A stretch of DNA of 64,000 nucleotides, taken from NCBI RefSeq assembly GCF_041146395.1, contig NC_090997.1, forward strand, positions 36,497,501 through 36,561,500, written 5' to 3'. Origin of the DNA: Eulemur rufifrons (taxonomy: Eukaryota > Chordata > Mammalia > Primates > Lemuridae). Shown here piece by piece: positions 40,177-55,100 of the stretch; the stretch's first letter is position 1; every line of letters starts with the position of its first letter. A program made the position numbers and the translations under genes. Below the pieces are notes generated by a model. The model was not told where the DNA came from, ran no database searches, and saw only the letters and a list, made by a program, of their open reading frames with translations.

Positions 40177-43100
40177 CTGAAAAATGAGTTTAAAAAGACA
40201 GATATTGAGATGGGACATTTCTCTCTATATGAGAAAGGCTATACTCTGTAGTTTTTATTTTTGCTTAAATTTTAACAAATCATCTTTTTTTTGTAGTTGA
40301 CTTGAATCTACTATGGAGGAAGGTTCTGATATAGAAATATGTTCTAAAAGGAAAGCATGTATTGATAAAGTGGTAAAATATGATCTATTGGCTTCTTGGA
40401 TAACTGAGTCCGCCCAAATAGGCTTAATAATAACTAAAATACTTTGAATTGTGTTAATCATGTTAGAATTTGTGATTTCTTTCATTTCAAGAGGGAATAG
40501 AGCATAGTCAGCACTTCTGTTTATGAAAACCCCAGTTACAACTTATATAAGTTAAACAACAATTTAAATTGAGTACAAAAATTATTACTGAATTTATTAT
40601 TTTACTTTCTAAGGCATTAATTTGTATTTATCCATCTCCATAAATAAATATGTAGATAAGAACTTAAGACTTAAAAACTAACTTAAAAGGTATGATTATG
40701 TTTATATTTATTTCTGAAAGTTAAAGTTAAATAATATATTCTACTTTATTCTTTTCAGTTCATGAAAATGTGTTTGCTTTATCCAAAATGGAGCACATCC
40801 TGATTATAATTGAAGCAAAGATCTAACTAAAGGAAACCTTGAATTTTAGGATATTTGAAATGCAAGTTGTATTATATTTTATTAATACAGATACTGAAAG
40901 TGGGTTAACCAAGTACTGCCTGTAAAAACAGAAAAGAATTATAATTAGCAATGAACAGGGGATTTTGCTCTGTTCAGTCCTTAAGCTGATTTGTTTTTTA
41001 ATGAAAGATTTTCAGACTTTATTTCTATTTGAAGAACAAAAGGACAACAAACTTGCTTACCTTTGTGATATCAGCAAGGGGCGTAGGCAGCTCTGATTGG
41101 GTGTCAGGACCAGAAACTGGCAGTGACCCAACAATTTCTGTAGGCAAAAAATCATAAGGTATGGGTGTATCTTTCCTTTTTCTTTTGTGGTTGGGGCAAT
41201 AAAACAGTCAAGGTTGAAAAACATGTCAATAACCAATCCTTAGGGAGCAGTACAACCAAAAAAGTTCATGGGTCTGAATAATATATTGAAGGACAGATGC
41301 AAAGGGTGCATCTTGCATGTTTTTGTGATAAGAATAACTGTTACAGTGGATTTTTAGGGTGTTCAGTCTCATTCTACAGATTTGGACCAAGCAGCCTGGC
41401 TAATTGGCTAGACCTGTGGGGATAAAAATATGACCAAGTTGATAAAAAAGAAATGGCCAGAATAAATACCAGAATCAATGACCATTGTGAATACCCACTT
41501 CTATCCTAACACCTGATTCTTAGAACACCTGAGAGGGCTCAAAATATACAAATCCATAGTATCAGACGGTGTCTGAGATAAGTCTCAGGTTGACCTTTTC
41601 TTGCCTAGTGTTCCTCTGTCCCTTCATCTTGTCCCAAGAGACCTATGTGAAGTTTTCTAATGTTAAGAGTTTGTCTACTAAACCAGAAAAACAGAACTGG
41701 CAAACAGAGAATGACTATTTCATGCTATGTCATACTAAAATGGCATTTTCAATGTCCATCTGTTTTGCCATTTACTGAGCCTACTGAGGACTTCCAGGCT
41801 CCTGGGTCCCTCCAGACACCCTCTGAGGATGCTGAATAGGCCTGATTATCTTGTTGATTTCTTTACATCCACTCTCCCATCCCCTCCCTGCTACTTTCTG
41901 CCCCAGAAGGTTGACTTGTATGGACTATATCAATGGTTCTTTGCCCTCTGTCTATGCAATGGCTTAGATTATTAGGCAACCTTTCAGGCCTCATGTAGCA
42001 ATGAGGCTTTGCTGCTTCTAGCCCAGGGAATTGCCCTAATCCTTTAGGTACAGGCAAACCTTTATAAATAGTCCTTTATCAGACTTTCCTCAGATTATTC
42101 TAATTTGAACGTGCCATCTGTTTCCTGCTGGGACCTGACCAACTTACCAGACAAGTGAATCTGTTTAGGTTGTGCCAGGGGAACTGAACTGTCCATGGGT
42201 CTCTCTACTTGGATCCCCTGGCTGGCCAGGGTTGATCTGGACTGAACTGAAACCCCTGAATCCTCCTAGAGCTTTCCTGTTATGAAGTGGCTACCAAAGG
42301 CTCATCAAAGGAGACAGGAGGGAATGAGAAAAGACAGATACGCGATGTGCCTGTCGCAGTAATGATTGACTTTAAAAGGCCCAAGTTAAAACGACGGCTT
42401 CCATGAGACATTCACATTGTCTAGTCTCTTTGTCAAAATGAGAATCAAGTCAGAACTATGAAATCACCAACTGACCATCAGTGAACTGAATTGTCCCCAT
42501 GTCCAAGGATTGTTCTTCCTCTAGTACTTTGCTGATCAGCTTTTTGAGGTCTATTGCTGTGAGATAGATTTCAGGTTGCTTGTCCTCTTCCACGGTTCCA
42601 CGAGGGACTCCCTCATGTTCAATTTTATTGGAATCAAAAGACAGGAGGCCACTGGCGGGGCTTTTTGCTTCTGTGCTTTCTCTCCTAAAGGTGGCTGTAA
42701 ATCGCATCTCTGTGGAGCTTGAACTGTAGACAGCAGAGAACACATCACACCCCCCACCCAAAGCCAATGTTACAGGCCTTGTAAAAAGAGTCACTACATT
42801 GCTACAAAGCTTCAGGACAGTTTCCACCTCTTTCCTGATGAGCCCTTAAAGAATATCACACTTTAAACATTTCAATATTTATCAGACATTTGAAATGTGA
42901 AAAAATAATTGACATATATTTTAATTCTGAAATAGAACGCCAGCAGGGAGTTAGGTCCAGCTTGTAGAAGGATTATTAACTGAATCAACTGACCATAGAT
43001 TTTTACTTTAGGTCTTTTCAAAAAAGTGTAGTTGTCAAGAGTTGCTGGTATTGACCAATGGTTTTCTTGGTCGTTTAAGTCACACAGTGCCAATCAGGAA

Positions 43101-46100
43101 GAAGGATGAATTGTCCTTTCTTCTATAAATAGCCTCCTCTAGTCTAGGATATAGCAGTGGGACAATGGTATATACATGTTGTAACCAAGTCAAAGCTTCA
43201 GTTCTTAAAGCTATTTCTCTTCTACTTTTGTTCCAAGAAGTATTTTTTAATTAAAAAATAAAACTCTAAATGAAACATAACACTCTCTCTCCTTAGCTGC
43301 TTTTAAAATAACATCTTAGAAGGAAGGTGTGAGAAAAGAGAGAGGGAAGTAGTACACACTTAACTGTATTTATTATCATATTTATTAATTCAATGCCTTT
43401 TAGCATGTAGAAATGAAACAGGATTCTCTATACCTCTGTCCTTGAGAATCTGGTTTTACCTTTTAGTTCATGTCATAAATCCACAAAAAGGGATACAGAA
43501 GTGTTTTAAAGACCATAGGAACTGATAATGTATGTTTTTGGCAGTTCTTCAGACCATACAATCATTCAGAGCCTACAGCTTTTTAATTTTAGTAGCCAAT
43601 TATGGAGCCAAAGCTGGACTCCTATTACTGAGCTCTCCAAGGTATATTGGGTCCTTTTTCCAATTCACAACGATCTTGGAACCAAGGAGTAAATTAGATT
43701 CTCTGCTTTACTCCAGACTTTAGGTTGGTTGCATGTGTGTGTGCGCATTCAGACACACAACTTTCCATTACAAGTGACATTTAAGAAATAGTTAAAGCAC
43801 GCTTGCATCACAGACATGTGCTCTGATGCTTTCCTAATGAGACCCTGAGTTTTATAGAATCCTCTTCAGCCGACCAAGTCAATGTTCACCTGCATATCAA
43901 ATAGTGACTTTGACTAGAGAGTTTTTTTTAAACTACTGAGTAATTGATCAATGACTTCCATTTAAATAAGAAACCATCAAAAAGTCATTGGCTTATCCCA
44001 GATATTATATATAAAAATTATCTGTATAAAACTAGCATTTAAATTTGTGGGGGAAAATATACCGTATTTCAAAACATAAAAAATAAGTCCAAATTACCCA
44101 TCTCTTTCTTTCTTTGGTCTTCATTTCGTTGTGCACAATGGGAGCATGAAAGGGAGAAAGAATTTGTATGACATTTATTGAGACATTCAATGAATTATTT
44201 TACATACAAAAAAGACATAGTCCCTTCCATTGTTTCTTTTGTTTGCCCAGAGCTTTGAAGGGAACGTATAAACTGCCATCAGAATTTAAATGGAAATTTT
44301 GAGAGCCATATGAATCTCAGAAGTTAAACATCATTATATAATGTTTTTGATTAGGATTTCAGCCTTAGTTCAAAGATTACATGCACTTTTGGTCTTCTTC
44401 GCAAACTTCTTGATTTCTTCATATTCTTCCTGAAGAGGCTGCAAATATATCCTAGACATCTTACATTTTGGATGGTGCTGGTGCCAGGAATTTTTTAAAA
44501 AGTATTTTGTAAATGGATTTCTCACTGCTGAATGACATTAAATGATTAGTTTAGGTAATTTTCTGAGGAGGAACTCTGGACCTGGTGTTTTGTTGGCTGA
44601 TTATTTTTTGAACAGTTGTAATCAGTAAGCTTTGAGGGATTGGTCCAATTCACCATGGGACAGCTTTCAAGAAAAACACCCACCTGTTTACTGAGTGGGG
44701 GTGTGCACCAGGCAGTTTATATGCATTCTCATTTAAACTTTTCAACAACATAATCCCTACTTCATAGATAATGAAACAGGCACAGAGAGGGAAAGTGACA
44801 GTTGCAAAGTGGCATAGCCAGGATTAAAACCCTGTCCTGCCTAACCTGAAGCCTGGGCTCATTTCGCCATGCCACCACCTGCTTGTGCCTGAAAAAAGGT
44901 CATTTGGTCACCAAACTGATGAATACATTTTGCACTCCTTTGGGCATATATATGGGTGTAGTTTAGAAGCTATATCCAGTTTTTTTCCCTTTATATTTCA
45001 AATGATAGTTGCTGCCAAAGACACTCTACACATGTGATGGGATTAGTGTCATTGCTTTTTCTGACTGGGTTGTCAATTTATCCAACTTTCATCCCTTGAC
45101 GTAACATGACTAAAGTGTACATGCTACAGGCATGCTACAACTTTCCTTCTGTGGAGGCAAGAAAGAATCTATGACTAACTAGTGCTGCTCTGTGCGGAGG
45201 GACTTCCTAGTTAGACAGTCAGATTCTCTCTTTCAGTCATGACATATCTACTGGTCTATTTTCTCTTTTAAAAATTATTATTTCAATAGATTTAGGGGGT
45301 ATAAGTGTTTTTTTTTTTTGCATGGATGAATTGTATAGTGGGGAACTCAGGACTTTTAGTGTACCTGTCACCAGAATAATGTATATTGTTCCCAACAGGT
45401 AATTTTTGATCCCTCACCCTCCTCCTACCCTCCTCTTTTCTTAGTTTTCAATGTTCATTATACCATGTTATGTCCATATATACCTATTGTTTAGCTCTCA
45501 CTTGTAAGTGAGAATACGTGGTATTTGTTTTTCCATTCCTAGGATAGTTCACTTAGGATAATGGTCTCCAGTTCCATCTAAGTTGCTGCAAAAGACATTA
45601 TTTCATTCCTTTTTATAGCTGAGTAGTACTCCATGGAATATATATACCACATTTTCTTTATCCACTCATTAACCGATGGGCACTTAGGTTGATTCCATGT
45701 CTTTGAAATTGTGAGTTGTGCTGTGATAAACATTCAGGTGCAAGTGTCTTTCTGATATAGTGATTTCTTTTCCTTTGGGTAGATATCCAGTAGTGGGATT
45801 GCTGAGTGGGATTGCTGGATCAAATAGTAGGTCTACTTTTAGTTCTTTGAGGAATCTCCATATTGTTTTCTATAGAGGTTGTGCAAATTTACATTCCCAT
45901 TAACAGTATATAAGCATTCCCTTTCTCTGCATCCATGCCAACATCTATTGCTTTTTGACTTTTTAATAATGGCCGTTCTGGTAGGGGTAAGGTTCTATCT
46001 CATTGTGGTTTTAATTTGCATCTCCCTGATGATTAGTGATGTTAACCATTTTTTCTCTTGTTGGCTGTTTGTTTCTCCTACTTTTTCTTTTTTAAGAATA

Positions 46101-49100
46101 TTACGGGGGTACAAACACTTCAGTTACGTATTTTGCCTCTGCACCGCCCAAGTCAGAGCTATAAGTGTGCCCATCCCCCAGAAAGTGCACACTGCACCCA
46201 TCAGGTATGAATGTTTCTCTTCTTTTAAAAAAATTTATTCATGTATTCTGCCCATTTTATGATGAGGTTATTTCTTTTGTTCTTGCTGATTTGTTTGAGT
46301 TCTTCATAGATTCTGGATACTAGTCCTTTGTTGGATGTGAAGTTTACAAATATTTTCTCCTATTCTATATGCTGTCTGTTTGCTGTTGTTCCTTTGTTGT
46401 GCAGAAATGTTCTAGTTTAATTAAGTCCCATTTATTTATTTTTGTTGTTGTTGTATTTGCTTTTGGGGTTTTAGTCATAAATTCTTTGCCTAGGCCAATG
46501 TTCAGAGACTTTTTATTATGTTTTCTTCTAGAATTTTTATGTTGTCAGGTCTTACATTTAAGTCTTTAATTTATCTATAGTTAATTTTTGTATATAATAA
46601 GAGATAGGGATCCAGTTTCATTCTTCTGCATATGGCTACCCAATTTTCCCAGCACCATTTATTGAATAGGGTGTTCTTTCCCCAGTATATGTTTTTGTCT
46701 GCTTTGTTTAAGATCAGTTGGTTATAGCCATATGGTTTTATTCCTGGATTCTTTATTCCGTTCCATTGATCTACATGTCTACTTTTATACCAGTACTATG
46801 CAGTTTTGGTTACTATGGCCTTGTAGTGTAATTTAAAGTCAGGTAATGTGATGCCTCCAGATTTATTCTTTTTATTTAGGATTGCTAGGTGATTTTGGGC
46901 TCTTTTTTGGTTCCATATGAAATTTAGGATTGTTTTTTCTAGTGCTGTGAAAAATGATGTTGGTTGTTTGATGGGAATTGCATTAAATCTGTATATCACT
47001 TTGGGCACTATGAACATTTTAACAATATTGACTCTTCTAATTCATGAGCATAGGATGTTTTTCCATTTGTTTGTGTCATCTGTGATTTCTTTCATCAGTG
47101 TTTTGTAGTTTTCCTTATGGATACTTTTTACCTCTATGATTAAGTATATTCCCAGGTATTTTATTTTCTTAACAGGTATTGAAAACGGTATTGAGTTCTT
47201 GATTTGACACTCAGCTTGACTGTTATTAATGTATAGAAATGCTACTGATTTGTGTACCTTAATTTTGTAACCTAAGACTTTACTAAGTTTATTTATCAAT
47301 TCTAGGAGTCTTTTGGAGGAGTCTTTAGGATTTTCTAGCTATAAGATCATACCGTCAGCAAATAGGAATAGTTTGACCTCCTCTTTTATGATTTGTGTGT
47401 CCTTTACTTCTTTCTCTTGCCTGATTGCTCTGGCTAGGACTTCTAGTACTATGTTGAATAGAAGTGGTGACAGTGGACATCCTTGTCTTGTTCCAGTTCT
47501 TAGATGGAATTCTTTAAAATTTTCCCAATTCAGTATGATGTTGGTTGTGTGTTTGTCATATATGGCTTTTGTTATTTTGAGGTATGTTCCTTCTATGCTT
47601 AGTTTGTTGAGGGTTTTAATCATAAGGGTGCTGGATTTTATCAAATGCTTTTTTGCATCTACTGAGATAATCATATGGTTTTTGTTTTCAATTCTGCTTA
47701 TGTGGTGAGTTATTTATTGATCTGCATATGTTGAACCATCCTGGCATGCCTGGAATGAAACCCACTTGAGCATGGTGAATTACCTCTTTGGTGTGCCATT
47801 GGATTTAATTTGCTTGTATTTTGCTGAGAATTTTTGCATCTATGTTCATGAGGGATATTGGTCTATAGTTTTCTTTTTTTGTTGTGTCCTTTCTTGGTTT
47901 TGGTATCAAGGTGATACTGGCTTTGTAGAATGAGTTAGGGAGGATTCCTTTCTTCTGGATGTTATGGAACAGTTTCAGTAGGTTAGGTGCTAGTCCTTCT
48001 TGATACGTCTGTGGAATTCAGCTATGAATCTATCTGGTCTTAGGTATTTTTTTTATTGGGAGATTTTTTATTACTTTTTCAATCTCACTACTCATTATTG
48101 GTCTGTTCAGGATTTCTATTTCTTCCTGATTCAAGCTTGGGAAATTGTTTGTTCCCTCAAATATATCCATTTCCTCTAGATCTTCTAGTTTGTGTGCATA
48201 GAGGTTTTCAAAGTAGTCTCAGATGATATTTGTATTTTTGTGGTATCAGTTGTAATGTCTCCTTTTTCATTTCTGATTGAACTTATTTGAATCCTTTCTC
48301 TTCTATTCCTCATTAATCTAGCTAGTGGTTAATCGATTTTGCTTATCTTTTCAAAAAACCAACTTTCTGTTTCATTTGTCCTTTGTATTTTTTGTTCAAT
48401 TTTGTCTAGTTCTGCTCTGATCTCTGCTATTTCTTTTCTTCTGCTATCTTTGGATTTGGTTTGTTCTTATTTTTCTAGATCCTTGATGTATGACGTTAGG
48501 TTGTTAATCTATGATCTTTCTGTGCTTTTGATCTAGGCATTTAATGCTATGAAATTCCCTCTTAGCATTGCTTTTTCTGTATCCCAGAGATTTTGGTAGC
48601 TTGCATCACTTTTGTCATTGTATTCGAAAAAGTTTTTGATTTCCATCTTGATTTCATCATTGACCCAAGGATCATTTAGCAGCAGGTTGTTTAATTTCCA
48701 TGTCTTTGTGTAGTTTTAATAGTTCTCCTTGGAATTGATGTCTAGTTTTATTCCACTGTGGTCTGAGAAGGTACATGGCATTTCAATTTTTAAGAATTTG
48801 CTGAGACTTGTTTTGTGGCCTAACATATGAACTAGCTTGGAAAATGTTCCATGTATTGATGAGAAGAATGTATATTATGCAGTTTTTGGGTAGTGTGTTC
48901 TGTAAATGTCTGGTTACTGATTCGTTTTCTTTCACTATACATGAGTTTGCATTTTCTACAATTTATCATAAATGAAATCATACTTTTGTTCAGCTTCTTT
49001 CACGCAACATAGATACTTTGAGATGAACCTATCTTGTTGTGTATTCCAATATTTCATTCCTTTGTTGAGAAGCAGTCTATGGTAAGAACGTGCTACAATT

Positions 49101-52100
49101 TCTTTGTCTGTTCACTCTTGATGGACATTTGAGTTGTTTCCAGTTCTTGGCTATTGGAAATAAAACTGCTATGAAAATTTGTGCAGAAGTCATTGAAGGA
49201 GTATACCCTCCAGCTAGATTGAATGATTGTTACTAGTTTTCTACTTTTGCTGTAAAAGATAAAGTAACATTTAAAGTGGATCTTTCACTGTTCATCTTCA
49301 TAATTTTATTAAGCATAGATATCCCAACTTCTTCTCAGTTATGTTGAGAGAATCAAATGAGGTCACTGATATAAAACTGCTTGTTAAATTGTAAATCAAC
49401 CTTTGTGGAAATGAGCTGGAGGAAAGACAGTACCAGGAGATTGATAGGGTTTTAGGTCTTCTACTGGTATCTGGCCCCACAAGAAAGCAATTCCTTTCAA
49501 AATAACTTTATTTTATAATATTCTGAGCATTATGATTAATGATTAAAAGTTTGCATATCACTTACTGTATTCAGGGGTCAAGATATTTTTTGGTGGACTA
49601 AGTCTTCATGTCCTAATGAAAATCATTTGGAAAATGTGATCAAACTTACTTTATAAGCATCTTTGGCAAAAATATTAATAATATTAAATCCTAATGGAGA
49701 TAAGCACTTGGGAAAGGATCAGCTTCAAGACATATATCTTTAAAATTTTAACCTTGCAAAATTTCATCACCTAACATTTTGTTTTACTTCTGAAATAGAC
49801 TTTTTTAAAATTAGATTTTCATTTATTAAAGAGAGGGAGTAATGAGCATTTGAATATTCACCAAGAGAACTGTGCCTATTATTTCCTTCAGTTTTAGATT
49901 AGAAATTTGTTCTTCAACTACAGGGGTTTATTCAGAAGGCCTTGCCACCTATGCAAAATATTTTCCTATCAACATTTATTTTTCTCTAATCCATCTTATT
50001 TCACATGGAATACTTCAGAGCAACATCTTGAAATAAAGAAAAATGAGTCTGCTTTGGTAAATATTAAGGGTTTCATCTCTTATAAGTTTCACTTTTTAGT
50101 GTGTACTTTCTCTGGAGTTACACAACTCAAAGCTTTGGAAGAAACAAATGGGGAGAGCTCTCCAAAAGCTATTCTTTTTGAATCTGTGGAGCCCTTGTTC
50201 TGTGCACCTTCTTGCCTTAAGACAACAGACAGTGAAGGAGCCGGGAGGACTTCTGGTGAGACCTACTCTCCCTGATTTACAAACCCCTCTCAAGGTGTGG
50301 AATCTCATTCAGCTCATACCAGGGCTGATATTTACCCTGTGGCATGTTTAAAAAAATACCGTATTATGACCCCATCTGCAGACAAATGTAAAAATTTTTG
50401 CCCAAAATCACGAACCCACATTAGCATTGGGATACTACTGTATATAGGCCTGCTTGGGCCAAAGCCACAGGAATATGATCAGTCCCTCCTTTAGTGTGGC
50501 ACTATTTTATGGTTTTATTTCTTTTATTTAAAATTTTAATGTAATAATCTTTGAGTGGTGATGCATTATCATGGTTCAGATGTCAATATAAAAGGTATAT
50601 TTTGGGGAGTCTTGTTTCCATTCTTGCTTCTGTCCACCCTATTTTTTCAGCTCCCCTACCCCATAGAGACCATTTTTTATTAGGTTCACCTGTCTCCCTT
50701 TGGGCAGCATGATTTGTTTAAATGGTGATGATATTTAACATTTGATAGGAAACCAGGCAATCAGACACCAAGGCAATTAATTGCTACTTTTTTTGATCTG
50801 TCTCTACTGTGGTATTTTTCTAAGAGGTTCGTTAATAACAACATTGCCAAGGACAGCAGATGAGCTCTCTGTTCAGAGCAGTATTTCTGACTCCTGTAAG
50901 GAGGAAGGAATACAGCTTCTGTGCTACTCCTTAAAAATCACCTAGAGTTATGTTCTAATTAGACAATTCCATTATCTGGAATGTATTTAGTTTCCAGGAT
51001 TTGGCAGAGCCAAACAACTGGGGAAAAGGGACCTTATAATCCTCATGACATTGCTTTTAAGAAGAGGGTAGGGAGAAAGTAATTTAAAAATTGGGAAGTG
51101 TTTGATTCTCTTACTTACCTAAATCCTAACACATGGATCTTTTTGAATCCTGGAAGTTTCTTGAATATCTTTTGCATCTGCAGAGAGAAAGAAATTTATG
51201 AAATACTCTTTGGTTCTGATGGGCCAGATCTTACCCAACTGAAAAAGCCTGAACAATTTTGATGAGTTAGGGGAAAAACTGCAAATGGAAAATTGAAACA
51301 ATGAATGAGGTCAAAATCTTTGTTTTCAATTATTTCTGAAACCCACAGGAAAGTATTTTGCTACTTATTTAAAAGCTATAATTGGGTAGTTCTGACCTGC
51401 TTTGATGGTTACATAAAATATGAAATAACCTTAAGGTGGCATTTGGAGGAAAATGTTTTAGCTATAGGATTTTCATTTATACACACAGAAAATAATATTT
51501 TCTGACCATAACTAACTATAGTTGACTATAATATTTTAATCACAATATTTTATGAATTAATTATATGATTCAGAAAATATAATTTTAAAGGAATTATTAC
51601 ATTCAAAATGCCTGCTGCACCTAAATTAAATGGTAATCTAATAGATTAGAATTGTTCTTAGATTCATGTGGGCTTCACAATAAATCTTAATTAATTTGAC
51701 CTTGCTACGGAGGCCTGTTACAATTGCTATACCCAACAACTTCCCAGCCCACCACAGCCTGGCTTCTGCCGCTGGTTCTCTCCAAGCCACTGTCTCTCCA
51801 AATCTAGCAGCATTTTTCGTTCCTCCTCCACAGTGTCCCTGCTCTTTCCTGGTCCTTCTTCCATCCCTCTGACCACTCTCTCAGTCTTCTTTGCTCCACC
51901 TGATTCCTGTCTCCACTCTATACTTTAAACATTAGGAGTCTGCAGGCTCCCATCCTCAGCTTCCTCGCCTCACCCACTCCCATTTATTCCCTAAGCTTGA
52001 CTGTGGGCACTGTGCGAGGCCCTGGGGACACTGTCACATAGACCTGTATGGCCCCATCCAGCTTCCCTTTTGGAAGGTTGAGAGGCAGGAGTGACTAAGA

Positions 52101-55100
52101 AGAAGGGATGGTGGTTTGCTGGTGAAGCTTGGGAGGGAGAGCAGGGTGAAGAGTGAGGCTGAACAGGTGAGCAGACACCCACCCCTGTCCTCTCTTCCTT
52201 GTCCCCTCTGCCCTCTCCCTCTTGCTGGGGGATCTTATTTTCTTCTGTGGCTTCAATAATCACCTAACATACAGCTTTCAGTTCTTTGCAGAAATATCTC
52301 AACATTTGCCACTAACTAAATCTGCCCTGACCAGAGTCATTCTTTTCCTCTCAAATCTGCCTTTCCCCCCAGCCTCTCTACGTCAGTCGGGGTGATGAGC
52401 ACCCATCATCTTCCATCCCCCAAAGCCCAGTATCCCTAGGTACCTTCTCTTTATGCCTCTCACATGCAGCCACCAGCTCCCATTGATTCAAATCTCACAA
52501 CATCTTTGTTTCGTCATGTGCTTTTTTTTTTGTTGAGACAGAGTCTCACTTTGTTGCCCGGGCTAGAGTGAGTGCCGTGGCGTCAGCTTAGCTCACAGCA
52601 ACCTCAAACTCCTCGGCTTAAGCGATCCTCCTGCCTCAGCCTCCCGAGTAGCTGGGACTACAGGCATGCACCACTATGCCCGGCTAATTTTTTCTATATA
52701 GATTTTTAGTTGTCCATATAATGTCTTTCTATTTTTAGTAGAGATGGGGGTCTCGCTCTTGCTCAGGCTGGTCTTGAACTCCTGACCTCGAGCGATCCAC
52801 CCGCCTCGGCATCCCAGAGTGCTAGGATTACAGGCGTGAGCCACCGCGCCCGGCCATGTGCTTCTTATTCTCAGGGTTGGCACAGCCTCCCTGTCTCTGT
52901 TCCTGCACAGCTGAAACGAGTTTGTGTGTGTGTGGTGGAGGAGGGAAGAAGAAATGGTTTTCTGGGTGTGTTGGGAGTGGGGAAAGGAGGAAGTATCTCC
53001 CTAACTATAATTATTTTCCAAGTTAATCGTTCTATACCTGTTGCTCTTTGCTAAAAATCCCTTGCTGGGCTGCACTGCCTATTGAATAAAGTCCAATTCT
53101 TTAGAGTGGCATTTAAGACCTGCCAAAATCTGCACACTCGCCCCCCTCTGCAGGTACCTTAACATTGCATTTACACTTCCTTGTTATCATTATTCCCTTG
53201 GCCAATATCATGTCCTCTATTGACACTAAACTGTCCCCTGTCCCTCCCCACAGACAACATGCACTTCTCTTTCTCCAGGCTCCCATGAATTATTTTCCCT
53301 TGGTGTAAGATGCAATTGCTCATTGACTGCTTCTCCCCACGCCCATTTTCAAAGCCAGCTCAAACATCTCTATTGAAAAGCATTTGTAGGGACCCAAAGT
53401 CAGTTATTTCAATTATTTCTTCTCTCTACTGTTCTAAAAATTATTACGGTATGCCCCATAAAGGTCTGTGAGGTACATGTCAGTTTCCCTCCCTAAGATT
53501 GTCTTGTTTACTCATCTTTATCCCACTTCCCCAGTATCTAGCAGATTGTCATTCACATGGCAGGGACTCAGCAAATTTTGTTTGATTGAGTTGAGTGCAT
53601 CTCTTTATTCTCTAAACGCATCAACTGCCACTGTGTTGTCACTGTATCTAAAGTTACTGCCAGTTCTGCTTTACCATGCCAAGGACTAGAGCAGTGATGC
53701 ACAGATAATCCCCAAATCACTTACATTGGGCTTTGGAGTACATAGTGAACTTTTTTCCCCAGCTGACTGATTCACCTTCTAATTATATTTTCTTGTGCCA
53801 ATACTAAAACTAGTTTTCATTGCTTATAGGAACTTCAGTGATGAAGGCAGCTCAGCTTTAGGGGGAAGAGGAGACACTGGTGTAGGCCTGGGTTTAAATA
53901 TCAGCTTTGCTACTTTCTACTTGACTCTGAGTTTATTGTTTAATCTCTCTGAATCTTGGTCTCCTTAGCCAAAATGGCATAACGATACATACATTGTAAG
54001 ATTGCTGTAAGGGATAACTGACGAGTAACAAATACCTGTCATACAGGTGGGCAGGGAAGTGGTGATATTGTGTATTTACTTGCTTATTCTCTACCTCTCC
54101 TACCGGATTACTAGCTACTGAAGGCCCAGTTTTTTCTTATTTCCCCAGTGACCACACAGCATAGAGCCTGGCAAGGGCAGATCAAGCATTCAGATGGTCG
54201 TTTCTGAAAGACTCAGTGGAGGGAAGGACAAGATGAAGGCGTTATAGAGGAACCTGGGTAGGAAGTTTCCATGCCTCCACCCACACCCTGTCATGGGCTC
54301 AACAGGGAAGAACTAGAAGGTTAGGTTCTGCAGAGCTGGTCTTTATTCTGCGGGCAGGAAGCAAAGGCTGTGTACATGCTTCAGGTCTGCCCTGGCCTCC
54401 TGGGACAAACAGCTCTGGGGCCACAGGGAATTTGTCATGCCATTTCATTGACAGCACCAGGAACTGAATGCTTAAATATGAACTGCAAATTATGCAGCAT
54501 GAGATTCAGATGCTAAATCATCCCTCTCTCTTGTTTAGGATTCTAAAAGCACTGTTATATGTATGAAAACAGTCAATCAAGCACAGAATTGCCTCTGTAG
54601 AGGTCCACAGCTTCAGCATCTGCAACTGGGTGCACTGCTGGGGAGAGCTGCTCTCCTCTCCAGGAGTGCTCCATGCATTGGCTCAGGCGGAGGGGAGTTA
54701 TTGCTTGTGTCCATGCCCGCTTTGTGAACCTGTCTGCGATTGATTAAGAATCGGTTCTGCTTAGGAGTGTGTAGAAGGCATCTAGGGAGGAGATGACAAA
54801 AGCCTCAGTTAATTTTGCTAAATAATCTTCTAGGGACCTTCCAATCATGGAGCACTAACCACTAAAGTGCTAATTAAGTACCCAGTTAACCTTATTAATA
54901 ATGCTAAATGCACAGGGAACTCCCCGATTCTGCTGTAATGTAAGTTAACAGGGCTATAAAAAGGCAGCCAGTGTTGAGTTCTCACAAATGTTTGCACGGG
55001 AGAAAGCATTCAGACAACAAGTAAAGTGATTCCTTTTGACATTTGTATTAAATTGCTCATTAGGTTTATTGTGGAAATTAAATTACCACTAAGCACTGTC

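Noticed and set aside
42551..42757. 68-codon minus-strand frame overlapping the 248-base SEA exon
   Set aside because: It is out of frame with the recognised SEA domain sequence.
49907..50275. 122-codon plus-strand open frame
   Set aside because: No domain or family recognised, AT-rich start, no splice or promoter evidence; treated as intron.
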